Source: Candidatus Aminicenantota bacterium (GTDB lineage Bacteria > Acidobacteriota > UBA6911 > RPQK01 > JAJDTT01). Taken from it: a stretch of 12,959 nt of DNA. The stretch covers positions 1 to 12,959 of the forward strand of contig JAPOYZ010000135.1 of the NCBI GenBank assembly GCA_026706325.1, written 5' to 3'. The translations under genes were made by a program, and so were the position numbers. Each line of letters starts with the position of its first letter. Positions within the stretch are counted from its first letter, which is position 1. This document shows, piece by piece, positions 12,888 to 12,959 of this stretch. The notes below the pieces were generated by a model that was given only the letters and a program-made list of their open reading frames with translations, was not told the origin of the DNA and searched no databases.

Positions 12888-12959
12888 ATGGTAGAATATC
12901 AGCTCGTGGCAAAAGTCATCACGGCATTCGACCGTCCCTGCACAGGCGCGGACTGCGTT
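12888..12959 (+). CDS. Possible 5' end of a divergent gene, cut by the window
   Basis: An open frame from ATG 12888 (or GTG 12906) runs to the window end without a stop. The 24 codons read MVEYQLVAKVITAF then DRPCTGADCV. There is no ribosome binding site at good distance. TAGAAT at 12892-12897 could be a -10 box whose transcript would start at about 12904, nearly at GTG 12906, suggesting a leaderless message. The two Cys may be metal ligands, but the fragment is too short to name. Confidence 0.3.
   Translation, partial: MVEYQLVAKVITAFDRPCTGADCV

Noticed and set aside
1..12959. Search for tRNA, rRNA, CRISPR repeats, insertion sequences and attachment sites
   Set aside because: No regularly spaced repeats, transposase motifs, terminal inverted repeats or tRNA-like cloverleaf signals were seen by eye; a tRNA or covariance-model scan was not possible.

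Overview
The window is GC-rich, tightly packed bacterial chromosome with 12 supportable genes, 11 of them complete on the + strand or convergent with it, plus one possible gene running off the right edge. No rRNA, tRNA, CRISPR array, insertion sequence or prophage gene was seen. GC-rich sequence, futalosine-type menaquinone synthesis (MqnD), an archaeal-type fructose-bisphosphate aldolase/phosphatase and a mycobacterial-type CysO sulfur-carrier pathway together fit a deep-branching phylum such as Acidobacteriota. That placement is inference and not proven by any marker gene here.

Left part (1-5135): bases 1-233 show nothing convincing. A B12-binding radical SAM protein (234-1757) is followed by a 329-base gap holding inverted repeats, a plausible intrinsic terminator and a possible promoter. 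Next comes a very long gene (2087-4621) whose product is two fused copies of the type V fructose-1,6-bisphosphate aldolase/phosphatase fold. The second copy keeps every catalytic residue I can place and the first has lost most of them. A small OmpR-type DNA-binding domain without a receiver follows (4818-5135).

Middle part (5136-8938): an AT-rich island of about 85 bases carries an extended -10 promoter, a perfect 12-base palindrome and a strong ribosome binding site. It drives a two-gene unit, an unrecognised 225-residue protein and a PIN-domain (VapC-like) ribonuclease, which looks like a toxin-antitoxin module with a large, unusual partner. Behind it lie a metallo-beta-lactamase-fold hydrolase, a HAD hydrolase of the REG-2 type and an MqnD-like enzyme with its own promoter.

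Right part (8939-12959): a clear sigma-70 promoter and an IscR-type Rrf2 box precede an apparent four-gene cysteine operon: Rrf2 regulator, CysM-like cysteine synthase, Mec-like JAMM peptidase, and a single polypeptide fusing CysO (ubiquitin-like sulfur carrier), a MoeB/MoeZ-type E1 activating domain and a rhodanese. By analogy with Mycobacterium tuberculosis, the E1 adenylates the CysO C-terminus, sulfur is loaded as a thiocarboxylate, CysM builds cysteine on it, and Mec cuts the cysteine free. Here the CysO di-glycine is buried inside the fusion, which makes the mechanism an open question. A MocA/MobA-like nucleotidyltransferase converges on the operon with a 4-base tail overlap.

The two observations most worth following are the aldolase/phosphatase with a pseudo-enzyme half and the CysO-E1-rhodanese fusion beside its JAMM peptidase.
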